NCBI RefSeq assembly: GCF_035582795.1
Contig: NC_134365.1
Span: 136,117,077-136,181,076 of the forward strand
Direction: 5' to 3'
Source of the DNA: Mycteria americana
Taxonomy: Eukaryota; Chordata; Aves; Ciconiiformes; Ciconiidae
DNA: 64,000 bases
Position numbers and translations under genes: made by a program. Shown piece after piece: positions 23,101 through 38,100 of this stretch (position 1 is its first letter; each line of letters opens with the position of its first letter). The notes beneath the pieces are model-generated. The model did not search any database, was not told the origin of the DNA, and saw only the letters and a program-made list of their open reading frames with translations.

Positions 23101-26100
23101 TGTTTAAAAAACATAACACACACTTAATTGAATACCCTGCTTAACAGTATTAGCAATTTTTATGCTTCAGGATAAACTAGGTTAATGCTTCTTTGTCATC
23201 TCAGAACCGTGCTGCTGTTCATCACTAAAGTATTGTTCTTTGAGTGCTGAAGAATTACAAATGTAGTAAGTATAAATACAAAATTTTACTTGCTTATTTC
23301 TTAAATTTCCTAATGCATTAATAAAGTCAACTTCCATGTTGCCGTGTAATAGCTAGGAAGGACTCTACAAGAACAAGCTGACAGGCATTTTCCTATATAG
23401 CTCCCTCCCCATTCCTCCTTCTTCCCCTCCCCTCCCTTCTCTTCCCTTCCCTTTCTTTTTTTTTCCCTTCCTTTTTTTTTTTCTCCCTTTTTTTTTTTTT
23501 TGCTGATGCAGATAGCTTTTGTGTTTAGCATCAGGTCACCTCCAGAATAGGCAGCAAAGGCAGTAGCAGTATTTATGGACTTGCTAGTTAACAACTACAG
23601 CAAAATAGAATGTAAGAACCCTCAAAATGTTATGAAAGTCATATTTGTTACTAGAGCATGAAACATCTAATCTGATTGATTTTAAAATATACATTATTAG
23701 TAGTACGTCCATATCATTCATATATATTCCTCTATTATAGCTTGTTTTCTTTAAAATATAAACAATGTTAAATTTAACATGCATTTCTGTGCTTTTTTAC
23801 AGTATTATACAAGTGCCACCTCTTTCCATATGGGTTCCTCTCCCTCGTTCTCCTTCTCTCCTTAAAAAGACTTCCCCCAAATCTAATACTTTTATTTCCC
23901 CCACTAGGCTTTCTACCAAAGAAAGCCCCACAATTAGACCACTGATCCCACCATTCACAGAAATTTCTTTTTCTGGAACTCTCTCCACATCTCCCGCTAC
24001 AAATCCTCTCTCTGAAACTTCTGTCACATCTACTACTGAAACTTCTGTCACATCTACTACTGAAACTTCTCTGTCTTCCACCAGTGTTACCACTACACTT
24101 TCCCCCTCTGAGTCTCTTGCTCAACCTACCGTGCCAACTTTTCCTTCCATAGCTTCTAATAAATCTGTCACTACTTCCACACCTGCAACAAAATCTGTCA
24201 CTAATGCTGCTTTCTCAATTAAATCTGATGCTGCATATCTTAGCAAGCCTATTACAATAATTTCTCCATCTATAAGTTTCACTAAACATTCTGCAGTTCC
24301 CTCTTCTGAGCTTCCCCCCAAACCTCCAATAGCAATTCCCCCCTTTGAGACTACCACCAAATCTGTTGCACAAATTCATCCTGCTACAGATTCAACCCAA
24401 CCTATTTCTGGTAACAAAACTGTTACTACAGCACCTATTCTTCCCCTTACTCCTTTCACAATAACTTTGACCCCTACTGTTAGTCCTGTCAACCATTCTG
24501 TCTCAGCTTCTCATCCTCATTCTACTGCTGATGGCCATGGTAGCCTGCCTAATGGGAACACAGGTAAATATGACAAGTAAAATGATTTTTTTTTAAATTT
24601 GAATGCCATATACTGAATTTGCTTTTAAACTTTATTAAGCAAGATTATATATCTGAGCTGTGACCTTTCAATTACTGTGAAAAGCCGGAGACAACTCTCA
24701 TGAGGTGTATACTTATTTTAAAATACATTCTGATGCCTTTGGCCATGATGAGTGATACCTCACCCTACAAATTGGTTGGTAACTGTGATCGATAGGTACT
24801 GTGCTAAGTTCCCAACAGTTACCTTTGGCAGAAAATGTTAAGTCAGAGAGCCAGGTAGCTATTTTTTTTACTAAGCTGGTATTTAAAATATTGCAAATCA
24901 ATGTTGGATCTTCCTTAAAATATTGTTATTGATTAGGAATATTCTTAGTGGCTATGTATTTTCCTATGAAGATTGTACACATCTTCACAAGCTTCTTTTC
25001 AAATTGCTGATCTTATCTTGATTTTATTCTACTTTCAGGCATCCAGTGTCTAAAAATCCAAAATAATAGATTATTTAACATCACTAATGGTCTGATGTGA
25101 GGAACTTTGTAATCAATAAAAAATTGAATTGATGCTGGCCATTTGAAACCTTGCTTTATGTTTTCATAAGATTTATAGTATTGCTATCTGCAAAGTAGCT
25201 GATAGAGAGAAAAAGGGATTCTGGCTCACATAACATGTTGAGAGACCTTACAAGTTGTGATAAGGTTTGTTGGTCAAGAGAACTGCTTAATTTTTCTGCT
25301 TCTCAAAGCTTACTTCATTTGTTGAACACAATGTTTAAATAAATGCACAACTTTTCTTTTGTCACAGGAAAGATACTATCAGCTACCACATACACAACTT
25401 CTGTATATACCACCATTAATATCACCACAGCTGAGCAAATCGTGTCCAAAATAGAAAATGATTTAGCAGCTGGAAAAGTAGAGCCAAAAGATGTAGAAAG
25501 GATGGTTAGTGAGGTTAGCAAAGTCCTGACTGCTTCTCAGCCATTACCACCCCGAATTTCTAACAGGTAGGTCATTCTGGCAATAGATTAAAGGTGTGTT
25601 GTATTGTCTGTCTTGATAAATTGGCTGCAGCAAGTTTCATTTTTTCATAATCATAATCCGAAAGAATATTTCTTGTTCTTTAATGTACTTATACAAAATG
25701 GAAGGAGTATCATTCTAGTGTTACCAGCTCTACTATAATAAAATGCCACGGAAAACAGTGTATTTTTTTGCATTGATGCCACAATAAGTAAGCAGAGTCA
25801 GCTGTATTTTACACTATGCTTGGATTGTGGCTCCATAACCACAACTTGCCTGAGAATTTTGGGTGTATGTGCTTGGTAATACTAAGTATCTCTTTTTCTT
25901 AACAGAATTATAAAACTGGTGGATTATATTGGCTTAAAACTGAACTTTTCAGCAACGTCTGCTGATTTTGCCTCCCCTTCCTTGGCTCTAGCAGTTGTCA
26001 AAACCAATAGCATCCGCTCCAACCCAATGTCTTTTGCTGTCCAGGACTCAGCTGATCTCCAGGTTAAACACTGATAATTCTAAATACTTACAAATTCTCA

Positions 26101-29100
26101 AACATATATTTTTAAGTATTTATGTTTTTGTATTTATATGTAACATGTTTGTTCTGTGTTTATGTCACAGTTTCAGGATCTCTTGTTCATATTAGTTTCA
26201 GAGAAAAAATACTTCGTTTTTGAAGCCCTTCATAGTTTTTCCTTTCATTTTCTATTATGGTGTAAATAAGCAACAGACTTAGCACAAACTGGCATTCGAC
26301 TAATAAGCTGTTAGAGAGGGTACAGCCAGAACACCGGAATGGACAGAGTGCTTGCTGGAATAACTTTGCCTCAAAAACCCTGAATCATGAGTCATTTAAT
26401 CACCCACCCTGACCGTGCTGAAATTTGTCAAGGAGTGTTGGCAGATGGCTTCATCTGTTAAAAGGATATTAATTGCAGAGGCTTCCAGGAAAGAACTATT
26501 ATGTTGCTTGGATAATGACATTCATACATTTGTCACTCGTGACTAGTTGGTCTTGCCAAGAAAGAAGTCCTTAGAAAGTTTGGATCCACTTTGTCTCACT
26601 CAAAACCTCCCTCCTGGTTGAGGAAATAATAATTTGGACAACACCAGCCTTGAAGGCTTAAGCAAGGAGAGATGGAAAGTTCTGGACAAACTTTGGCACA
26701 TTCCATGCTCTCAGAGAAGGAAATAACTTAATCTAGCATGAGCCATAGGTAGTACTGGAACTGTTCTGTGATACTGAAAATGATATGAAATGTTAGATTT
26801 GAGTTCTTTTCTCTTTTCTTAGCAACACGTGGTGCATGAATGTGAGGTGACTAGGAGGTGGTAGTGCTGAAAAATGGATATTTGCTAAGTAGTGATTTTC
26901 TGGAAATCTCATGGCACTGGCAATGAAATGCAGAGAATTTTCAACAAGTATCATCTAGTTCAAATCAGAGCAATGGGAATGCTTTTGTGGAATTGATTCA
27001 GGATTTCTTTGGTGGCTGTCTAAACCAGTGATCTCCAAAGTGAGGTGTGAGGACCCCAGGGTGTGCACACGACAGTCCATTGGGGTGTGGGAAGAAAATA
27101 TTTTTTATATGATTAATAAATAGAAAATATATTTTTTTAAAAAATAATGTTTAATCTTTATCTCATCTTTTTAAAATTTCTGGTTTTGTATATGTTTCAT
27201 AATGTGCATAATATATTAGTACAGTAGTACATGCATATAACTTATAAATAGATATATTTTGGGGTGCATGCTCAAAAAATTTTTAGGGGGTGCATGATCA
27301 AAAAAGTTTGGAGACCACTGGTCTAAACAGCAGAGTTAAACCATATTCATGGGGTGCTGTGGAGAGTTCACACTGTTATTCGTATTACAACCATTCTTTG
27401 AATACACAGATAATTTCTTTCTTTAGCTCTGCTGATGTTTCACATCTCTCAGGAACTCTGAGATTATGATATTTGTATGTGACTAATGTGCAACAAGAAA
27501 ATGTTAGAGATTTTGTACTGAACAAAGTTCTCTGTCCTATAAGTACAGCACAGAAAACTGTGTGAAAGTTCAGATCTTTTTTTTATAATGTTAGATCAGT
27601 TGAGATACCTGAATTGTAGCTAATCCAGTTTATTTTTGTCAGTTTTGCCAGATGATCATAAAGTTAGGGTTTGTGTTCTTAGGTTCTGCTTAATCTACTG
27701 TACTTAAAAACCTATTGACAAATAATGGCTATTTATAGTTTTTCTGAATTCTGGCATACTTCATATGCAGTAAAAAAATTCTTTGCCTTTGCAGGCTTCC
27801 ATGCTGTGAAATATTGATCTCCCTACACAGTTACATAGACCTACCCAGGTTGTTGCTCTTCACCTTTTTCAAATCAATATTGTCCACCACAGTAATGTGT
27901 TCTGTCCCTGTAAGCAAATGGGTAAAGCCAGAGTATTTTCAATGGTAGGCAGACCTGAAGTGAGTTGCATGCTTTTCAGGCCTGCAGATGCTATTTCATT
28001 GGAGCAGGAGAGGAATGAGAGAGCAGCAGTGAGTTCCTGACAGTGATTACACAGACATGTATTTCGAAGTTCTAAACTGAAAAAAGTAATAATTTAATTT
28101 TTCTTTGGTGACTGAAATGAAGCATAATCCTTGCATTTATTTTTCAGATCTCTCTAGGCATTAATGCAATTCATGATTTAAACAATCTCGGATCAATTAC
28201 ACTTCCTTCATCACTGCTGACAAATTTACCCCCTGAAGAGTTGGACTTTGCTTCTAGAATTATATTCAACTTCTTTAAAAAGACCACTGTGTTCCAGGTA
28301 TCTTTTTAATCCTCTGTTCATAAGGGTTTTAAACTCAAGCCTAGAACAAAATAAAATATGAATGGACTTTTTTCCACACAAAACACGTTTCAAAACTTCC
28401 TGATTTAAAAAGTAATTGTTTTTGTCCAGTGCTCACTCTGCATAATAACTGAGCTTGTGGGTGCTGTACTCTACTATTGTTTTAAGATTTTAAAATCTGA
28501 TTATTTTTTTGTCATTCCAGGATCTGTCCTTGAAGAATGCATCTTTAATCAGCAATGTTATATCATCAAGTGTTGCTAACCTCTCAATTAGCAACTTAAA
28601 GGCAAATGTTACTGTCACTTTACAGAATATCAAACCTAATCAGGTATGATTTACATTTTGGAAGACTTAAAGTACCATTTTATTGCCTCCATTGGAGAAG
28701 TTGTAGAACAAATACTGTACTAAGGATACAGATTGATTGGTTCTGCTTTACTAGTGTGGACATTTCATCTCTATCTGGACTTTAAAAATCACTCATCTTT
28801 GCTTTTTTATCACTGGTATAAATTTTTGTTCTCAAATGGTTTCAGGTAATTTTGCTCTATCACTTATCCATCCAGTTTTTATCTTTCCTACCGACCCTTC
28901 TGTTTTATTTTTCAAAGAATAAAAAACTCTTAGATGAAAGCCTGACAGTGGGGGTTGCTACGGAGATGCTGCAATCATGACATTTGTAGGTGCTGCATGG
29001 CCAGAAAGCAATATAAGTTTTTTTTGTAGGGGGAATGTTGTTCCTTCAACTGGAACACAGGATAGTGTCATCTGGAAGTATTAGGGCTCATATACAGCAT

Positions 29101-32100
29101 CTCTTTCTTAAATGAGCATCAAGGATTAAAATCTTCTATCCCATATCTTAAAAGAGTTTAAAATACTAAAATATTATAAACTGAAAAATGTAGGGATTCC
29201 ACTAATGTATGTGAAGCTTTTTTCTAGAGCTGGCTTAGTGTAGTCTTTACTTGTATTGATAAAATACTGAGTTTTGAGATATAACTGTAGAATTATTAGT
29301 ATTCATAGCAGTATAGTGTATTACTGCTACTATTTTTAGGATTTTTATGTGTGTGTGGGAAATCTATATGTAAACATAGTAATATAAAGTCATCAAATGT
29401 TTGCAAATGAAAAAGAGTTTTTCCTTTTCTGTGTGATCATTTTCTTGATACTTACAAAATCAGGAAGGATGAGAAATCCCAAGAATTTGTATAGTGTGGA
29501 AAGACAATGAAACAGCATTTATAATGTTCTACCAGGAACAGAATCTTAGCATAAGCATGAGAGCTAGCTCCTGTATGGTGACTTCAAATTTGTTCAGCAT
29601 ATTTTCACATGCATATTGCAATATTAATCCATTCTATGCACCTACATTCATTTTGTGTTCATGTAAAACAGGTATATTTGCTGTATACAGTATTTATTCT
29701 TGCCTGCATTTTGTAGAAAGTTCATTAATTACTTGATCATAAACTCATAGTTTAGTAAAACTTTTTTTTTTTTTTTTAACCTCCCAAACAGGATAATTCA
29801 ACCGTTAGATGTGTTTTTTGGGACTTTAATAAAAATGGTAAGTAGTTGATATTACCCAAGATATCATGCTGTTTTAGCTATGTTAACTCATGTTAATGTA
29901 AATAAAGGCTTTTATGAATAACAAATCTGTTTTATTTAACAGGTGGACATGGAGGCTGGTCATATGAAGGTTGCATAGTTAAAGAAAGTAGAGTAAATGA
30001 AACAGTCTGTTCATGCAACCATCTCACAAGCTTTGCAGTTTTGATGGTAATTATTTAAAAAGTTATGCAATCTTACCATAATTCAAGAAGACATGTAAGC
30101 ATGTGTTATTTTAAGCAAATGAGGATTCAGTAAGCACATACCACCTGTGAAATACTACTCAGGTTCTGTTCACTTCAGTGTTAGTACACATAGCCATAAA
30201 ATTAGTCACATGCTTAAGCTGCTTCTTGAATGGGGGCCCATGAGTTCCATTGAAGTAAAAAAGTCCTTAAGTGCTTATTCAGCTGCAGCTTTTACATTTA
30301 GGCAGTTGTTTATATTGTAGGAAATAAAAATTAGGATAAATCAAATTTAAAACGGGCTTTTAATCAAATGGGATTTCACAATTAGAATCATAGGATGTCT
30401 CAAGTTGGAAGGGACCCATAAGGATCATTGAGTCCAACTCCCTGCTCCTCACAGGACTAGACTGGCTTTTCTGTTTTTCAGTTAACCTTTTATAAGATCC
30501 ATGATGAAAATAGCTGTTTCCTTTTTTTTAATTGCAGAGGGAAGGGTGTGTTTTGGTTTTTTTTGATCTTTTTCCATTTAATAAACATGTTCTCTGAAAT
30601 TAACTTCTGTTTCCATTTTAGAATTTGTATGGAAATACTCCTTTGAAACCCACACAAGAATTGGTACTGACTTTTATATCCTATATAGGCTGTGGCCTCT
30701 CTGCAATTTTTCTTTCTATTACTCTTGTGACCTACATAGCCTTTGAGTAAGTACCTGTTCAACTAACCTCCCACTATTCTTCAATTATGATTGCTTGTAG
30801 TCTTCACTGCAAAATCCTTTCCAATAGTTATACACTGCACAAATTTGTTAATAATGCACAAATTTGTCCACTTTACCAGGAAGGTGTTGATTCAGTCTTC
30901 AGGAGTGTTAATCTTGCAGACGAATTAATCATGAGGCTCTATGCAGTAAGAAGTGAAGGAGTAGCACTCTAAATATTTTATAACGGATTATCATAATAGA
31001 AGCGTGAAGGAATGTGTTTAAGATACAACATATATAAAGCAGTGTAGAATGATAGCATTTTTAAACACATTTGTATTCTTTGTTGTTTGTCGGAACATTT
31101 TCTAACGTTTGAGCCTTAACTATTGAATCCTCCGTTCTATGTTTTGGAAATCCTCCTTGAAGTTATTTGGCGCATGTTTATTCTCTCATTATCCTGTCAT
31201 CAAGGATTTACTTGTCTCTGTCAAGGTTTTAGAAGCCCAGTCGAAAGTCTAATCTAGTTTAGGAATAAAGAACAGTCTCATTTTGGTTTTTGGAAGTACT
31301 GTAACAAGGAGAAGCCCAACATACAATGTAAAAAAAAAATCGTGGTACTAAACTCTAAGAATCCAAGTTATTGTTTGCATTTATGTAACCTTATTATAAC
31401 AAACTTTATTCATACAGACTGTTAATTTGGAAATCTTTTATAAATTACTCTCTCCATGTATAAATCAAATATATGAAGCATTATATATGAATGAAAATAT
31501 ATAAATAATTATTTTCCTTGGCATTTGTGCAGTAAGGACTACAAGAGAGGAAGTAAGCCAGGGATCCATGGACGACTGATGTCATCTCACTAATTTGCTT
31601 TTTTAGGAAAATCCGGAGAGACTACCCCTCCAAAATCCTTATTCAGCTGTGTGCTGCATTACTTCTACTCAACTTAGTTTTCCTCCTTGACTCATGGATC
31701 GCACTGTATGATACACGAGGCCTATGCATTGCAGTTGCAGTATTTCTTCACTATTTCCTCTTGGTTTCCTTCACCTGGATGGGCCTAGAAGCTTTCCACA
31801 TGTATCTGGCCCTTGTGAAAGTCTTTAATACCTATGTACGAAAATACATTCTTAAATTTTGCGTTGTTGGTTGGGGTATGTATTTTTTATTGGTTTTTTT
31901 TTCCCTTTTGGCTGCTAAATAGATAAATCCTCTTATCAAGTATTTCAGTGAATGTGACATAGTTCAGAAATGAAAATGAAGCAGTCATTAAATGTTATGA
32001 CTTTGCAGTGACCAGGTATTCATTATCAGTAAACCTGATTCTATATATTCCACCTTTCTGAGGTAGGGAACTGCCCCCTAACTGCAAAACTGAGGCTGCT

Positions 32101-35100
32101 GCAATGCAAACTGATAATGAATTTTCCTTGTGCAAGTACAATAGAACCGATTTTGAATGTGCATACTTGCATTTCCATTTACCAGACGGATGGCGTCTGT
32201 TCTGTTTTGAAAATAAATGCCAATAAGTATATATATCCTATTTCTGGGATAGCACTGTTGCTAACAAAAAGCAGCAAAACAGATCTAACTGGTTAAGGAT
32301 GAAGAGATTCTGGACCTGATTATCCTTTTCTTGCCACTTGAGCAAACATAAGTGAAGGCACTAAAATCAATGGAATTGTTTTCTTAAAACAGATGTAAGA
32401 AAGAAAATTAGGTATCCTGTATTTGATGTTTTAAATCAGTTTGATGAGTGATGGTATTTGTTGCCTTATTCAGACAGGTTTGGAGCTAGCTGTGGAGAAT
32501 AACTCTTGTTTCTTTGCAAGTTACGCTCCGGAGCAGTTTGAATGCTCCAGATTTTAGGTTCTTTCAGACAGCTAGTAGTCAACAGAATTCAACAGGCAAA
32601 TTTCAGAAACAGGTTGTAGATTTCACAGAAAAATATAATATTTTCAAGTCATTATAATACTGTCTTTGTCATGATTTTCACTTATGTGTTTGCTCATAAT
32701 CTTTTAGGGTTACCAGCAGTAGTAGTGTCCATTGTGTTGGCAGTATCACCAGATAATTATGGACTTATAACCACTGGAAAGGTTTCAGTAAACAGTCCTG
32801 ATGAATTGTGAGTTAAAGGGAGGTGCTTTTTTGGGGGTGGGTGGGAGGGAGGTTCTATGAAATTGGTTTTCTTTAAAGTAAAGGTGGAGGAGGGAAGGAA
32901 GCAATGGGAGAGCTTTGAAATGGTGTAGTTCTACAGTATGTCATGTGTTTTGTGCTTATTGGTTATTGCCTATACAAAAGCTTTTACCCTTTGGCCAGAA
33001 AAATACTTTTTACTAAAGAGGCAAAAATGGTTTGCATGTGCAACAAACTACACCTTTATCTCATGTTTATTTTACTTAATTTCTGTTTCTGATAATGGTT
33101 GACAGACTGTTCTTGTGTTCTAGCTGCTGGATTAAAAATAGAATTGTCTTCTATATTACTGCTGTGGGATACTTTTGCCTGATATTCCTGATCAATATCA
33201 GCATGTTCATTGTTGTGCTGATCCAGCTCTGTCGTATCAAAAAGAAAAAACAACTTGGTGCTCAAAGAAAAACCAGTATTCAAGACCTTAGGAGTGTTGC
33301 TGGCCTCACATTCTTGTTGGGAATTACTTGGGGATTTGCTTTCTTCACAGTAAATGAGGTATTTACTTACCTCTTTACCATTTTCAACACTTTGCAAGGT
33401 AAGTCTATCCTTCATGTGACAGCCCATTGTGTACAATATAATGAACAAAACATTTGGAGATGGCATTTTCTTGATTCAGCAATAAAGATGTAATTTTGAT
33501 ACATGCTTTAACGTGCTAATTAAATTACAGATGATACTGCTTTACTGTAATCTTAAGTTACAGTTATGTTACAGTAAGGCACAGGAAAGCTAGCTACTTT
33601 TAAATGTATACTATATTTATATCTATAAATACTATCATTTTAAAAATGTATGCAAACCAGACACCACTGGAGGTGAGTGTATTTCTCTAGTGAACAGTTA
33701 AATTGTAAATACTCAGTTACTGTAGGTGTTCACATAATAATGCAATTAATGTAGTGAAAACTGTATCATTTCTCCACTTACCCCTAAGGCTTCGGGGTGA
33801 GGTGTGACATTCAACAAAGGGCCATTGAGACAGACAAGGCTGGAACTAAAAGTTAGTGGTCTAACTCTTAAGCATCGCCTTTAGTACTTGAGAACATATA
33901 GGAAGTAGATACAAAGGCATGCAGCTTTGCAAACGCTAGGATGCTATGGGACATATCCAAAAGCAGAGTTTCAGAGGCTGCAAAAGATTTCATATAAATA
34001 TGAGGTACTGTAGGTGCCTACAGTTACCTAAGTATATGTGAATTTTCCTACTGAAGTTTGGATCCAAACTTCTGCTTAAATGGCACCTTAAATGATTCCC
34101 AGATGATTCTGGATGATTTCTCAGAGAGACTAAAGCAATGAAAATTGCAGTTCAGTGTATATACCCCTCCCCTATTTGCTATGTTGATTTTTGAGTACCT
34201 TACTCTTTGGTAACTTGAGAGGTTGAACCCATATCTTTCCAGGTCTTGCATGGGTTTGTGTTGAACTAACACAAGACTAGATTCTGTGTGGTCAGAGTAA
34301 TCTGTTATGTGAAAGTAAGTTCCCCTTTTACCCAGTTTTAAGTTAGGTGCTGGGCAAATTTTGATATTAGCAGTAATAAAGGTGCATAAATTGTATTGAC
34401 TTTAATTAAGCTTATGACAATGTTTCAAAATGGTATTTGAAAATGGTATAGAACCATCTGTGTAGAGCAACATTTAGTTACATTCAAAAATTCATCCTAA
34501 AAGCCAAAGTTATGAAAGATACTTAAGCAAAGAAAGATGTGAGTAATTTCTTCTAGTGGGATTTTACATGCTTAACTGGCCTTAAAAGCAGCATAAACAT
34601 AACATACATGCACGTCTGCACCAGTCTGATCATTTAGTTTCCCTTCATGTTCTTTTCTATTCATTGTAAACCTAACATCTGTTCTCAGGGACACATTGCA
34701 GCTGGAAAATTGTGCAAAGACTGAGTGCCACTCTTCCTTAAAGGGGGATGATGATGGTGGACTTCTAAGCAGGGAAGGTTAGGTCCCACTCTGTGTCAGT
34801 TAGAAGTGAATGAGAAGCAGACAATGAGTCTGTAATGTGGCACCGGCAAGAGACAGGGATGAGCCCCATCCCTTCCAGAAAATATTTGGCTTTGCGTTTG
34901 TGGTAAAGGGGGTACCATTTATTATTATTATAGATATGAGTTATTTTCTCTGTATGAATGCTCACAATTTTGTAGCATTACTGGTTCTGTTACAGTTGGT
35001 GGTAACAGGTGAGCTACTAATAAAAGATGGGGCAGTGTCACACCATGTGCTAACAGCTGCATAGCCTGACAGTGTTGTATCATACCCTCTGTTTGACATT

Positions 35101-38100
35101 GCTTTGAATTCTTTTCCAAAAGTGTTAAGTAAATTTCAGGATCCACAGAATTTTTCACTTCTTATTTGATAGAAGGAAACTTCATGCACTTTGTGGATTT
35201 GGTTATATTTGCTGTACTTGCATTTGTGTGTATGATTCTTCTCATCTATGTAAGGGAAAAGTACTCTTCAGTGTTCAGAGTTGTAAACTTTTTCACCAAA
35301 GAAAGGTGTCATTACTTTTGATTAGAAATTTAAAAGAAATGAAAGAAAATCAAAACATTGTTCATTAAGAAGTAGCAAAAGTCAATTTTGCAACATTCTC
35401 TATCGTCATTGCTTTGCAGGGTTCTTCATTTTTATCTTCTATTGTGTAACAAAGGAGAATGTCCGTAAACAGTGGAGAAGATATCTCTGTTGTGGGAAAT
35501 TCAGGCTGGCTGAAAACTCTGGTAAATATGAATATTTTTTTTTTTACTCCTGAATACTTATACTCACTGTTAAGTTCCTAGTATTGCAAAATACTAGGAA
35601 ATTTGTATTTTGTAATACTTTTTTAAAAAAAATTCAATAAATCATGTTGCTGCAGTTGCAGGTCTAACTTATTATCCAAGGTACAATAAACCTCCAAAAT
35701 TATACTCTTTAAAGGTGGTACTTGATGCAGTTCTTACATGCTTCCATGCTGTTGCATTAAGCTGTTAACTGCAGTTGCTCTCTTCCACTGCAGTATAAAG
35801 GCATGTCTTTGTAGAAGACTTTTGATCATAGTTAGGAATGGTAAGATTTGTTCCAGCTTCTGAGTCAACTGTAGTTTTACCAGTGACTTCCACAAAAACA
35901 AGGTGAAGCATAGTTTAAATAAAAAAACCCTATAAATTATTTTATGTTATTTTGTTATTCAGTAGTTGACTTCTCATAAAGCTATATACTTTTTATACAC
36001 TTTAACTTAGAGGATCAACTGCACTTTAGTTATTGTTCTGATCTGGTCTGCAGTCATAAAACTGTGACAGTTGGCTGCTTGTATTAAAAAAGGGCCAAGA
36101 GAAAAAGGAACTAGATTTAAATAATTTTAAACATCAAGAATCATGAAATTCTTAGGAGAATATCATTCTGTCTAGAATACTGTGAGGAGAGTGGGTAGAG
36201 TCTTGTTTTTATTTTAATTCAGTTGCATTATTAACTATGTTTTTATATTTTGCTTGTATGAGTTGTGCTATTTTCTGTAACATGTATCTATTGTAGACTG
36301 GAGTAGAACTGCTACTAATGGTTTAAAGAAGCAGACTGTAAATCAAGGAGTATCCAGTTCTTCCAATTCCTTACAATCAAACAGTAACTCCACTAACTCT
36401 ACAACACTGCTAATGAATAATGATTACTCAGTGCATGTGAATGGCAATGGTATGTATAATGCAAAATAGTATTTCTCAAGCTATTTTTTTTCTTGTCTTA
36501 AAACAGAAGTGCTATGCTCTTTCATGCAAAATGAAGTGCTGACAAAATATTATTCAGAAGTATAGGGTCAGAATATTTCAGGATGTCCTCACAAATGTTT
36601 TAGGGGACTATAGACAAAGTTTTAAAATATCCATTTCTCCTACTCAGTGGGAACTCTTGATTTATATATCAAAGGTAAGAGTCATTATTAGAGCAATTAC
36701 TTACCAGAAGGTGCTGTTAACACGTTTCTTGTCACCTGAATATATGACAATAAACTTCAAGCATGTTTTAAAACAGTTCATATTTTAAACCTTATTAAAA
36801 CAAACGTTGCCTGAAGAAGAAAGACATATAGGATAATAATATAGCTTGAAAGTATGAAAGAAATCATGTAGGAAGTAATATGAGGAAGAACATTAATAGA
36901 ATACTCACATGGAAGCTGCTTATGAGAGGAGAAGTAAGAGAAAATGGAGACTGTAACTTCTAAAATCACATCAGTGAAGAGAGCACTGCTGAGAGGGTTG
37001 CCTCACTGTTGGCTACAGAGTAAGTATTGAAACTGAATTTCTCTCTAGCTCTTTATTTCCCCTGTGGGGTTTTTAAGGGTGTTTTTGCCTAACAGAAATC
37101 TACCTTTGTTGCAGGAAAGAATTCTTCAGAAGTAAAATTCTCTATCCTTCCTGTTCTAACATAGTACTGTCCTCTGAACTGTTACCCTCTGCTCTGTTCC
37201 TGAGAAGCTGAAATGCAGTTGTGTGTAGCACTCTGATCAATTTCCCTTGCAAATTGGTGCGGCTGATTTGTGTATTGAGAAAACTAGATATGAATCTCCA
37301 CTGGATGTAGTTATTAAAAATTATCTTTCTGCAGTGGACATAATCTAGTTTTTCACACTCTTGCTGGACACATGTCATGCTGCTGATTTGAGCTCTCAGT
37401 AAAGACAGTTTTTCGAAGATTAAAATAACTTACAGATCTGTAATGTATAAAAGCCTAAGTTCAGCAAAATTTGCACGACATTATTCCTGTGTGCCTAAGG
37501 TATTTTTCTCAATTGATCAAGAGTTGAAGCTAAGAAGTCATGCCATCAGCTAGATTGTTTAGTATGAAGTTGTAGAACGTGCTCACAGGCTGTGTTGTCC
37601 TTGTTTCCTGGCATACGCTGTCAGAAGACAGCAGCTAATCAGCAGGATAATCTCAGCAGATAATCTCTTAGATGTACAGAGGAAAAGCTATGGAATTTAT
37701 ATGTGCCGCCCCCTTAATAGGTTACTGTCCATTTGGATGTACTAGCTGCATATTGTAAAGAAATCACATCACTTCAGGAAATGGCATTTGGACATGCCCA
37801 GACCAGCTTTCCAGATTGAGCTTGTAAAATTAGTTCCTTCTTTTTTTGTCACCCCTTTATAAAACCTCTTTGTTTGGATATCACACAATGCAATAATTAC
37901 CACACTTTGTATCTAACAGTTCAGTTGAGAAACAGAATCTAGTAACTCTCTGTCATCAAGTACAAAGCAAGGCAGTATTTTTAGGTAGAAGTAATACCTT
38001 TCAAAGAGAGAGAAATTTTCAGACACAAAAGCTTGCATGTCTTGTAGGGGTTTTTTTCCAGCTATGTTGGTTACTCTGATGAAAGATGCCACCTCTCCCT

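Noticed and set aside
23774..24360. Long open frames on the - strand opposite the mucin exon
   Set aside because: Composition shadows of the Ser/Thr/Pro-rich coding strand; repeats such as RCDRSFSS merely mirror the 24-nt duplication.
33785..33900. Possible SINE relic in an ADGRG2 intron
   Set aside because: Only vague resemblance to MIR/tRNA-SINE parts; no ordered core motif.
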